Shown here: positions 21,741 to 33,363 of the stretch, in pieces
Position numbering within the stretch: the stretch's first letter is position 1
Layout: the number at the start of each line of letters is the position of its first letter
Assembly: GCA_014218235.1 (NCBI GenBank)
Contig: CM024755.1
Coordinates: 160,821,941-160,885,940, forward strand
DNA from: Colocasia esculenta
Lineage: Eukaryota > Streptophyta > Magnoliopsida > Alismatales > Araceae
DNA length: 64,000 nt
Reading direction: 5' to 3'
The notes under the pieces: generated by a model
What the model saw: only the letters and a program-made list of their open reading frames with translations
Told to the model about the DNA's origin: nothing
Databases searched by the model: none
Translations under genes and position numbers: made by a program

Positions 21741-23316
21741 GTTGAACCACTCTCTGTTTGTCTTTATATTTTGGTGATAACAAAATTTATGAGTAATTAA
21801 ATTGAATATCATGTTTCATCTGTGTCGCATCAATCTCATAACAAATTGTTAAGTCTCACATCGATTTCATAAATGAGTAGAACGATTCATACATCGATTC
21901 GATAGCTATAACGATTTAATAAGTAAGCGCAACGATTTGCCCTCACATCGATTTGCCTTCTATAACGATTCGTTAAGGCTCATAACGATTTGATAAGTGA
22001 GAAACAACGATTTGGTTCTTACAACGATTCGATAAGTGACATAACGATTTGGTCTCACATCGATTTCATAAGTCAAATAACGATTTGGTCGCCATAACGA
22101 TTCGACAAGATTCATAATGATTTGGTTGCCACATCAACTCGATAAGTCAAACATCGATTTGCTTATGATTGAACATCGATTTGCCTATACTTATAACATA
22201 GATTTGCTTTCACTTAAACATCGATTTTTTCCAAACATCGACTTCCTGTAAACATCAATTTCCTTTATATTCAGATGTTTCAAATATGTTTGGCACCTAA
22301 TGAAAAGTCAAATGTCTCTGACAGAAAATTTCTTCTCTCTCTAGATCTCTTCTTTCCTATCAGACAAAAAGGTGATCTCTTACTACTTCTGGAATAAAAC
22401 AAGAAGCATAGAGGTATGTAAGCTTTTTGACAGAAGTACTCTTTTAGAAAAACACTTTCTTCTATGCTTGCTGATCTCGAAGATCACCAAATTGCTGTCA
22501 ATCTGAAGAAGAAAAAGAATAAAAAGATCAACAACGACTAGAAGAGCTCCAATGGATCTCTTCAACGGATCTATTCAAAGCCTCGCATATAAAATATGAA
22601 GCACGGCTGGAGAACAAGAGGAGAGCTTTCCTGAATATCCTTGAAGAGTGTACATCCAGTGAGGAACTTCAAATTCCACATACACTCAAAGAAGAGAGAA
22701 AGAGCCTGAGCCAAGAAGAAGCAAGCAAAAGCGTCTCAAGCATTCAAGTCTCCAAGCTTTCTTTTCTCTCTTCATTTTCTCTCTGCGCTCATTGTAAATT
22801 TGGGGGAGACTCTTTGACTGTGAGTAGTTCTTAGTGTTCATCTTGTAATAGCTCTCGGTCTAATCTTTCTTTTCTAAGAAAGATTTCTATCCAGCTGTAG
22901 GACTGTATACAGTGTAGAACTTAGCTAGGGGTTTGTGTCTAGCAAAACCGCACTGGGGTTTGTACCAAGAGGTTGGCTTCTTGACCTGTAAAAGAAGTGG
23001 GCTACCTTCTTGCCCGGGAAAGAGAAGAAGACTAGCTGCGGTGCTGGGTATTGTAGTGTCCTTGAGGGGGATTGTACCCTTGGTTAGTGAATCCCAGAGG
23101 TTGCATGGGGACTGGATGTAGGACTTCCATGTGGGAAGGGCTGAACCAGGATAAATTCCTTGTCCTTTATGTGATTGTTTATTTACTTCCGCACTGCTAC
23201 TCTTTATCACAATAAAATAATCAGACTTTGATGTGATAATTTTCTGTTTCAGATTTCAAAAAACCTATTCACCCCCCCCTCTATGTTAGCTTGCTGCCGT
23301 ACCAAAAAGGCCAACA
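21741..23316 (+). repeat. Tandem array LTR 2
   Basis: 1576 bp. It shares with LTR 3 the variants AACATAGATTTGC (C-to-A change in the array), GCACCTAATG and CACAATAAAATAATC, which LTRs 1, 4 and 5 lack. Confidence 0.93.
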
Positions 23317-23378
23317 AGTGGTATCAAAGAGGGTCTTTGAACATTCAATAAGATCCAACGATCTTAGAGCAATGATCC

Positions 23379-25138
23379 ATGGCAGCTCAAGGATATGCTG
23401 AAGGACAATCAGTTACCAGACCTCTATTCTTTGATGGAGAGGATTACCAATGTTGGAAGATGAGGATGGAATGCTTCATTCGAGGCACAGACTTCGATCT
23501 ATGGCAGGTAATCGAGGTAGGTTATTATGTTATTGTTCTGCTGAAGGTACTACAACCATTACTGCAGTAGTAGATAAAGTTAAATTATCTTTAAACTTTA
23601 AGGCTAAAAACTATCTATGTTGCGCTTTATCTCAAAAAGAGAATTCAGTAGAGTATCTGCATGTAATCTGCTAAAGAAATATGGGAAAAACTGCAGATAA
23701 CTTATGAAGGGACAGATAAAGTGAAACAAACTAGAATATATATTCTTGTCTCTCAATATGAGTAGTTTAAAATGCTTTCTAACGAAAATATATCTAAATA
23801 TATAATAGATTTTCGAGCATAGTAGTTGGTCTAAGCGCTCTTTGCAAAAATCTCTCTGATGAGGAAATTGTGAGAAAAATACTTGGGTCTTTAACTATTT
23901 CATGGACCCCAATGGTCACAGCTATTGAAGAAGCCCATGATCTAACCAAGTTTTCTATTGATAAGTTAATTGGTTCCCTCATGGCACTTGAAATTAATAT
24001 GGAGCGACTATCTGAGAGCTCATCAAAGAAAAAATATACTAATGCTTTAAAGTTGCAGCCGCTCCTTCCACTTCTTCTTCTTCTAGCTCAAAAATTGGAT
24101 CTGAAGATAGTGATGTTGATGAAGTTTGTCCAAACTTCAGAAGATTTTAAAGAAGAAGAAAAATGGGTCAAGAAGGATCCAAAGGAAAGAGGAAAACGGA
24201 GAAAGAACCAGTCTGCTATGAATGCAGAAAACCTGGACATTGAGACCAGACTGTCCAAGACTCAAAAGACTGGTCAAATCGAAAAGTCCAGAAGCAGCAC
24301 AAGAAGTTCAAAAGTAAAGCATGGCAGCTGCTTGGGAAAATGAAGAGGCGACAAGCTCTGGCTCATCAAGCTCAAGTTCAGAAAAAGAGCAAGTAAATCT
24401 ATCTCTCATGATAAGACTAGATGAGGTACATTCTGACCCATTTTTTGATTCGTGCAATGATTCAGGGTCAGAGTCTGAAGACGTGGAAGAAGTCTTTAAT
24501 GAACTTTATGATAAACACAGGTTGTTGTAAAAGAATTGAAAAATATCAAGAACAACCTTACTTGTTTAGAAAACACTAATTCTAATCGTAAATCAGGAAA
24601 TGGAACAATTAGAAGAATAATTAAAAGAATGTAAAGATAATAATTATCTTTTAAATGAAGATTGAAAATCAAGAATATGAGAAGTTAGAGTTAGAAGAAA
24701 AATTAAAAACTCTAACTGAATAAAATCTCTATTTAAAGGAATCAGTTTGTAAATGAACTAGAGGAAAAACATCTTTAGCCCTATGCTTAGAAGGGTCAAA
24801 ATCTGGAAATAATAAACAAGGGTTTGGATGCATACCTATGGAAAAAGGAAAACAAGCCATAATTCCAGGAAAATATCCTTTGCCAAATTTTGTAAAAGAA
24901 ACTAAAATGCCTCAGAAAAGGGCCCCTGTAAAAGAAAAGTTCCAAAAATTGTGTTCTAAACAGACATCATAAAATAATCAGAACTCTAAAATAGATTATA
25001 TTCATTGTTGTTCTCATTGCAATAAATTAGGACACACAGTAAAAACTAACAACAAGGCACCTAGTTTGGATTCGGAAGGATTTTTATGCATCTAACCATC
25101 AAGGACCCAAAAAGATTCGGGTACCTAATTCTAAATAA
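23379..25138 (+). pseudogene. Degenerate copia gag, unit 2
   Basis: Start codon at 23379 (MAAQGYAEGQSVTRPLFFDG). It is close to unit 1 (shares CCCCAATGGTCACAG and GAGGCGACAAG). The zinc knuckle is broken: a missing C makes CAT-TGA at about 24238-24243, a stop after Gly-His. The ORF at 23870-24343 preserves ILGSLTISWTPMVTAIEEAH, then leaves frame. The two TAA codons in the coiled-coil part are the same as in unit 1. A TAG replaces a sense codon at about 23763, where unit 1 has GAGCAG. Confidence 0.85.
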
Positions 25139-25634
25139 GTTGTTTGCAGGGTAGCCTTGGAGCATCAGGATCAAGGATGCTCAAGGCAAGAGTGACTGCC
25201 AACTCTTCATCCAAATCTCATCTGATGAGGGAGGGGTAGTCATAAATATTGAATTTTTATAATTGCTACTAACATGTTTGCAAATCTCTTTTTAAGATGC
25301 TTGCAGATAAAAATCTAAAGAGTTGACAAACAACATGTGAAAGGTCAAGATCAAAAGAACTGACTTGCCTCACATTAAGGGGGACTCTTACACTTAGGGG
25401 GAGCACAGACTAAGGGGGAGTTATTCATAATGTCAATGATTGTTGAATCCCTCAATGGTAAGAAATTCTCTCAAAGGGGAGGAATATGCATGTAAGTAAG
25501 ATCCTTCCTTTTTGGTTAGTGACAAAAGGGGGAGAGTAGAGTATGTATGTTTATGAATTTTCTGCATTTTCTATGCGTAAGTATTTTTGCCAAAAAATTC
25601 TCATAAATTTTGTAATCATCAAAAAGGGGGAGAT
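25139..25634 (+). other. 3' untranslated region with polypurine tracts, unit 2
   Basis: Same arrangement as unit 1, with the final AAAAAGGGGGAGAT beside LTR 3. One tract has become AAAGGGGAGGAA. Confidence 0.7.
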
Positions 25635-27205
25635 TGTTGAACCACTCTCTGTTTGTCTTTATATTTTGGTGATAACAAAATTTATGAGTAATTAAATTGA
25701 ATATCATGTTTCATCTGTGTCGCATCAATCTCATAACAAATTGTTAAGTCTCACATCGATTTCATAATGAGTAGAACGATTCATACATCGATTCGATAGC
25801 TATAACGATTTAATAAGTAAGCGCAACGATTTGCCCTCACATCGATTTGCCTTCTATAACGATTCGTAAGGCTCATAACGATTTGATAAGTGAGAAACAA
25901 CGATTGGTTCTTACAACGATTCGTAAGTGACATAACGATTTGGTCTCACATCGATTTCATAAGTCAAATAACGATTTGGTCGCCATAACGATTCGACAAG
26001 ATTCATAATGATTTGGTTGCCACATCAACTCGATAAGTCAAACATCGATTTGCTTATGATTGAACATCGATTTGCCTATACTTATAACATAGATTGCTTT
26101 CACTTAAACATCGATTTTTTCCAAACATCGACTTCCTGTAAACATCAATTTCCTTATATTCAGATGTTTCAAATATGTTTGGCACCTAATGAAAAGTCAA
26201 ATGTCTCTGACAGAAAATTTTCTCTCTCTCTAGATCTCTTCTTTCCTATCAGACAAAAAGGTGATCTCTTACTACTTCTGGAATAAAACAAGAAGCATAG
26301 AGGTATGTAAGCTTTTTGACAGAAGTACTCTTTTAGAAAAACACTTTCTTCTATGCTTGCTGATCTCGAAGATCACCAAATTGCTGTCAATCTGAAGAAG
26401 AAAAAGAATAAAAAGATCAAAACGACTAGAAGAGCTCCAATGGATCTCTTCAACGGATCTATTCAAAGCCTCGCATATAAAATATGAAGCAAGGCTGGAG
26501 AACAAGAGGAGAGCTTTCCCTGAATATCCTTGAAGGAGTGTACATCCAGTGAGGAACTTCAAATTCCACACACTCAAAGAAAGAGAGAAAGAGCCTGAGC
26601 CAAGAAGAAGCAAGCAAAAGCGTCTCAAGCATTCAAGTCTCCAAGCTTTCTTTTCTCTCTTCATTTTCTCTCTGCGCTCATTGTAAATTGGGGGAGACTC
26701 TTTGACTGTGAGCTAGTTCTTAGTGTTCATCTTGTAATAGCTCTCGGTCTAATCTTCTTTCTAAGAAAGATTTCTATCCAGCTGTAGGACTGTATACAGT
26801 GTAGAACTTAGCTAGGGGTTTGTGTCTAGCAAAACCGCACTGGGGTTGTACCAAGAGGTGGGCTTCTTGACCTGTAAAAGAAGTGGGCTACCTTCTTGCC
26901 GGGAAAGAGAAGAAGACTAGCTGCGGTGCTGGGTATTGTAGTGTCCTTGAGGGGGATTGTACCCTTGGTTAGTGAAATCCCAAGAGGTTGCATGGGGACT
27001 GGATGTAGGACTTCCATGTGGGAAGGGCTGAACCAGGATAAATTCCTTGTGTCCTTTTGTGATTGTTTATTTACTTCCGCACTGCTACTCTTTATCACAA
27101 TAAAATAATCAGACTTTGATGTGATAATTTTCTGTTTCAGATTTCAAAAAACCTATTCACCCCCCCCTCTATGTTAGCTTGCTGCCGTACCAAAAAGGGC
27201 CAACA
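25635..27205 (+). repeat. Tandem array LTR 3
   Basis: 1571 bp, nearest to LTR 2. Extra one-base losses (for example ATTCGTAAGG for ATTCGTTAAGG) set it apart. Confidence 0.93.
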
Positions 27206-27268
27206 AGTGGTATCAAAGAGGGTCTTTGAACATTCAAATAAGATCCAACGATCTTAGAGCAATGATCC

Positions 27269-29008
27269 ATGGCAGCTCAAGGATATGCTGAAGGACAATC
27301 AGTTACCAGACCTCTATTCTTTGATGGAGAGGATTACAATGTTGGAGATGAGGATGGAATGCTTCATTCGAGGCACAGACTTCGATCTATGGCAGTAATC
27401 GAGTAGGTTATTATGTTATTGTTCATGCTGAAGGTACTACAACCATTACTGCAGTAGATAAAGTTAAATTATCTTTAACTTTAAGGCTAAAAAACTATCT
27501 ATGTTGCGCTTTATCTCAAAAGAGAATTCAGTAAGTATCTGCTGTAATCTGCTAAAGAAATATGGGAAAAACTGCAGATAACTTATGAAGGGACAGATAA
27601 AGTGAAACAAACTAGAATATATTTCTTGTCTCTCAATATGAGTAGTTTAAAATGCTTTCTAACGAAAATATATCTTAAATATATAATAGATTTTCGAGCA
27701 TAGTAGTTGGTCTAAGCGCTCTTGGCAAAAATCCTCTCTGATGAGGAAATTGTGAGAAAATACTTGTGTCTTTAACTATTTCATGGACCCCTAAGGTCAC
27801 AGTTATTGAAGAAGCCCATGATCTAACCAAGTTTTCTATTGATACTTAATTGGTTCCCTCATGGCACATGAAATTAATATGGAGCGACTATCTGAGAGCT
27901 CATCAAAGAAAATATATACTAATGCTCTTAAAGGTGCAGCTGCTCCTTCCACTTCTTCTTCTTCTAGCTCAAAAATTGCAGGATCTAAGATAGTGATGTT
28001 GATGAAGTTCTGTCCAATTCAGAAAATTTAAAGAAGAAGAAAAATGGGTCAGAAGGATCCAAAGGAAAGAGAAAAGGAGAAAGAACTAGTCTGCTATGAA
28101 TGCAGAAAACCTGGACATCTAAGACCAGACTGTCCAAAACTCAAAAGACTGGTCAATCGAAAGTCCAGAAGCAGCACAAGAAGTTCAAAAGTAAAGCCAT
28201 GGCAGCTGCTTGGGAAAATGAAGAGCCCACAAGCTCTGGCTCATCAAGCTCAAGTTCAGAAAAAGAGCAAGTAAATCTATCTCTCATGATAGGACTAGAT
28301 GAGGTACATTCTGACCCATTTTTTGATTCATGCAATGATTCAGGGTCAGAGTCTGAAGACTTGGAAGAAGTCTTTAATGAACTTTATGATAAACACAAGT
28401 TGTTGTAAAAGAATTGGAAAATATCAAGAACAACCTTACTTGCTTAGAAAACACTAATTCTAATCTTAAATCAAGGACAATTAGAAGAATAATTAAAAGA
28501 ATGTAGATAATAATTATCTTTTAAATGAAGATTTGAAAATCAAGATAATGAGAAGTTAGAGTTAGAAGAAAAATTAAAAACTCTAACTGAATAAAATCTC
28601 TATTTAAAGGAATCAGTTAGTAAATTAACTAGAGGAAAAACATCTTTAGCCATATGCTTAAAAGGGTCAAAATCTAGAAATAATAACAAGGGTTTGGATA
28701 CATACCTATGGAAAAAGGAAAACAAGCCATAATCCAGCAAATATCCTTTGCCAAATTTTGTAAAAAAACTAAAATGCCTCAGAAAAGGGCCCTGTAAAGA
28801 AAAAGTTTCCAAAATTGTGTTCTAAACAGACATCATAAAAATAATCAGAACTGTAAAATAGATTATATTCATTGTTGTTCTCATTGCAATAAATTAGGAC
28901 ACACAGTAAACACCTGCACAACAAGACACCTAGTTTGGATCTCGGAAGGATATTTTTATGCATCTAACCATCATGACCCAAAAAGATTTGGGTACCTAAT
29001 TCTAAATA
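27269..29008 (+). pseudogene. Degenerate copia gag, unit 3
   Basis: ATG at 27269 kept, but early one-base deletions close to 27335, 27397 and 27405 break the N-terminal domain. The zinc knuckle CYECRKPGHLRPDC is intact inside the ORF at 28044-28274. A second cluster encoding CSHCNKLGHTVNTC at about 28876-28917 is complete, so the original gag had two CCHC knuckles. It shares CCCTAAGGTCACAG, CATGAAATT and GAAGACTTGG with unit 4. Confidence 0.85.
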
Positions 29009-29489
29009 AGTTTGCAGGGTAGCCTTGGAGCATCAGATCAAGGATGCTCAAGGCAAAGTGACTGCCAACTTCTTCATCCAAATCTCATCTGAAGAGGGAG
29101 TAGTCATAAATATTGAATTTTTATAATTGCTACTAACAATGTTTGCAAGTCTCTTTTTAAGATGCTTGCAGATAAAAATCTTAAAGAGTTGACAAACAAC
29201 ATGTGAAAGGTCAAGATCACAAGAACTGACTTGCCTCACATTAAGGGGGACTCTTACACTTAGGGGGAGCACAGACTAAGGGGAGTTATTCATTAATGTC
29301 AATCATTGTTGAACCCCTCAATGGTAAGAAATTCTCTCAAAGGGGGAGAATATGCATGGTAAGATCCTTCCTTTTGGTTGTGACAAAAGGGGGAGAGTAT
29401 GTATGTTCTATGAATTTCTTCTGCATTTTCTATGCGTAAGTATTTTGCCAAAAAATCTCATAAATTTGTAATCATCAAAAGGGGGAGAT
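29009..29489 (+). other. 3' untranslated region with polypurine tracts, unit 3
   Basis: Purine-rich runs as in unit 1, with a shortened tract (AAGGGGAG) at about 29279. The last one abuts LTR 4. Confidence 0.7.
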
Positions 29490-31061
29490 TGTTGAACCAC
29501 TCTCTGTTTGTCTTTATATTTTGGTGATAACAAAATTTATGAGTAATTAAATTGAATATCATGTTTCATCTGTGTCGCATCAATCTCATAACAAATTGTT
29601 AAGTCTCACATCGATTTCATAAATGAGTAGAACGATTCATACATCGACTCGATAGCTATAACGATTTAATAAGTAAGCGCAACGATTTGCCCTCACATCG
29701 ATTTGCCTTCTATAACGATTCGTTAAGGCTCATAACGATTTGATAAGTGAGAAACAACGATTTGGTTCTCTCACACGATTCGATAAGTGACATAACGATT
29801 TGGTCTCACATCGATTTCATAAGTCAAATAACGATTTGGTCGCCATAACGATTCGACAAGAATCATAACGATTTGGTTGCCACATCAACTCGATAAGTTA
29901 AACATCGATTTGCTTATGATTGAACATCGATTTGCCCATCGATTTGCCTATACTTATACATCGATTTGCTTTCACTTAAACATCGATTTGGTCCAAACAT
30001 CGACTTCATGTACATCGATTTCCTTTATATTCAGATGTTTCAAATATGTTTGGCGCCTAATGAAAGTCAAATGTCTCTGCAGAAAGATTTCTCTCTCTCT
30101 AGATCTCTTCTTTCCTATCAGACAAAAAGGTGATCTCTTACTACTTCTGGAAGAAACATGAAGCATAGAGGTATGTAAGCTTTTGACAGAAGTACTCTTT
30201 TAGAAAAACACTTTCTTCTATGCTTGCGGATCTCGAAGATCACCAAATAGTTGTCAATCTGAAGAGAAAAAGAATAAAGATCAACAACGACTAGAAGAGC
30301 TCCAACGGATCTCTTCAACGGATCTATTCAAAGCCCCGCATATAAATATGAAGCAGGCTGGAGAACAAGAGGAGAGCTTTCCCTGAATATCCTTGAAGGA
30401 GTGTACATCCAGTGAGGAACTTCAAATTCCACATACACTCAAAGAAAGAGATAAGAGCCTGAGCAAGAAGAAGCAAGCAAAAGCGTCTCAAGCATTCAAG
30501 TCTCCAAGCTTTCTTTTCTCTCTTCATTTTCTCTCTGCGCTCATTGTAAATTTGGGGGAGACTCTTTGACTGTGAGGTAGTTCTTAGTGTTCTCTGTATA
30601 GCTCTCGGTCTAATCTTTCTTTCCAAGAAAGATTTCTATCCCTGTAGACTGTATACAGTGTAGAACTTAGCTAGGGTTTGTGTCTAGCAACCCGCACTGT
30701 GGTTTGTACTAAGAGGTTGGCTTCCTGACCTGTAAAAGAAGTGGGCTACCTTCTTGCCCGGGAAGAGAAGAAGACTAGCTGTGGTGCTGGGTGTTGTAGT
30801 GTCCTTGAGGGGATTGTACCCTTGGTTAGTGAAATCCCAGAGGTTGCATGGGGACTGGACGTAGGACTTCCATGTGGGAAGGGCCGAACCAGGATAAATT
30901 CCTTGTTCTTTTATGTGATTGTTTATTTACTTCCACACTGCTACTCTTTATCACACTAAACTAATCAAACTTTGAAGTGATAATTTTCTGTTTCAGATTT
31001 CAGAAAACCTATTCACCCCCCCCTCTAGGTTAGCTTGCTGCCGTACCAAAAAGGGCCAACA
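29490..31061 (+). repeat. Tandem array LTR 4
   Basis: 1572 bp. It shares CTTATACATCGATTTGC with LTR 5 against AACATAGATT in LTRs 2 and 3. Confidence 0.93.
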
Positions 31062-31124
31062 AGTGGTATCAAAGAGGGTCTTTGAACATTCAAAGAAGAT
31101 CCAACGATCTTAGAGCAAAGATCC

Positions 31125-32878
31125 ATAGCAGGTCAAGGATATGCTGAAGGACAATCAGTTACCAGACCTCCATTCTTTGATGAGATGATTACCAATATTG
31201 GAAGATGAGGATGGAATGCTTCATTCGAGGCACAAACTTCGATCTATGGCAGGTAATCGAGGTAGGTTTATTATGTATTGTTCCTGCTGAAGGTACTACA
31301 ACCATTACTGCAGTAGATAAAGTTAAATTATCTTTAAACTTTAAGGCTAAAAACTATCTATGTTGCGCTTTATCTCAAAAAGAGAATTCAGTAGAGTATC
31401 TGCATGTAATCTGCTAAAGAAATATGGGAAAAACTGCAGATAACTTGAAGGGACAGATATAAGTGAAACAAACTAGAATATATATTCTTGTCTCTCAATA
31501 TGAGCAGTTTTAAATGCTTTCTAACGAAAATATATCTCAAATATATAATAGATTTTTCGAGCATAGTAGTTGGTCTAAGCGCTCTTTGCAAAAATCTCTC
31601 TGATGAGGAAATTGTTGAAAAATACTTGGGTCTTTAACTATTTCATGGACCCCTAAGGTCACAGCTATTGAAGAAGCCCATGATCTAACCAAGTTTTCTA
31701 TTGATAAGTTAATTGGTTCCCTCATGGCACATGAAATTAATATGGAGCGACTATCTGAGAGCTCATCAAAGAAAAAATAACTAATGCTCTTAAGTTGCAG
31801 CCGCTCCTTCCACTTCTTCTTCTTCTAGCTCAAAATTGTAGGATCTGAAGATAGTGATGTTGATGAAGTTCTGTCCAAACTTCAGAAGATTTTAAAGAAG
31901 AAGAAAAATGGGTCAAGAAGGATCCCAAGGAAGAGAAAAGGAGAAAGAACCAGTCTGCTATGAATGCAGAAAACCTGGACATCTGAGACCAGACTGTCCA
32001 AAACTCAAAAAGACTGGTCAAATCGAAAGTCCAAGAAGCAGCACAAGAAGTTCAAAAGTAAGCCATGGCAGCTGCTTGGGAAAATGAAGAGGCCACAAGC
32101 TCTGGCTCATCAAGCTCAATTTCAGAAAAAGTGCAAGTAAATCTATCTCTCATGATAGGACTAATGAGGTACATTCTGACCAATTTTTGATTCATGCAAT
32201 GATTCAGGGTCAGAGTCTGAAGACTTGGAAGAAGTCTTTAATGAACTTTATGATAAACACAAGGTTGTTGTAAAAGAATTGAAAATATCAAGAACAACCT
32301 TATTTGTTTAGAAAACACTAATTCTAATCTTAAATCAGAAATGGAACAATTAGAAGAATAATTAAAAGAATGTAAAGATAATAATTATCTTTAAATGAAG
32401 ATTTGAAAATCAGAATAATGAGAAGTTAGAGTTAGAAGAAAAATTAAAAACTCTAACTGAATAAAATCTCTATTTAAAGGAATCAATTAGTAAATTACTA
32501 GAGGAAAAACATCTTTAGCCCTATGCTTAAAAGGGTCAAAATCTAGAAATAATAAACAAGGTTTGGATACATACCTATGGAAAAAGGAAAACAAGTAATA
32601 ATTCCAGGAAAATATCTTTTGCCAATTTTATAAAAGAAACTAAAATGCCTCAGAAAAGGGCCCCTGTAAAGAAAAAGTTTCCAAAATTGTGTTCTAAACA
32701 GACATCATAAAAATAATCAACTGTAAAATAGATTATATTCATTGTTGTTCTCATTGCAATAAATTAGGACACACAGTAAACACCTGCACAACAAGACACC
32801 TAGTTGGATCTCGGAAGGATATTTTTATGCATCTAACCATCAATGACCCAAAAAGATTTGGGTACCTAATTCTAAATA
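31125..32878 (+). pseudogene. Degenerate copia gag, unit 4, start codon lost
   Basis: The initiator is ATA (31125-31127) where units 1-3 have ATG. Shifts occur near 31183 and 31268. The first zinc knuckle is intact at about 31961-32002, and the second cysteine cluster (CSHCNKLGH...TC) is readable near 32735-32790. The two shared TAA codons of the coiled-coil segment are present, and the frame ends VPNSK-stop as in the other units. It is closest to unit 3. Confidence 0.85.
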
Positions 32879-33363
32879 AGTTGTTTGCAGGGTAGCCTTG
32901 GAGCCATCAGATCAGGATGCTCAAGGCAAGAGTGACTGCCAACTCTTCATCCAAATCTCATCTGAAGAGGGAGTAGTCATAATATTGAATTTTTATAATT
33001 GCTACTAACAATGTTTGCAAGTCTCTTTTTAAGATGTTTGCAGATAAAAATCTTAAAGAGTTGACAAACACATGTGAAAGGTCAAGATCAACAAGAACTG
33101 ACTTGCCTCACATTAAGGGGGACTCTTACACTTAGGGGGAGCACAGACTAAGGGGAGTTATTCATTAATGTCAATCATTGTTGAACCCCTCAATGGTAAT
33201 AAATTCTCTCAAAGGGGGAGAATATGCATGGTAAGATCCTTCCTTTTTGGTTAGTGACAAAAAGGGGAGAGTATGTATTTTCTATGAATTTTCTGCATTT
33301 TCTATGCGTAAGTATTTTTGCCAGAAATTCTCATAAATTTTGTAATCACCAAAAGGGGGAGAT
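32879..33363 (+). other. 3' untranslated region with polypurine tracts, unit 4
   Basis: Same block as in other units; the tract before LTR 5 reads AAAAGGGGGAGAT. Confidence 0.7.
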
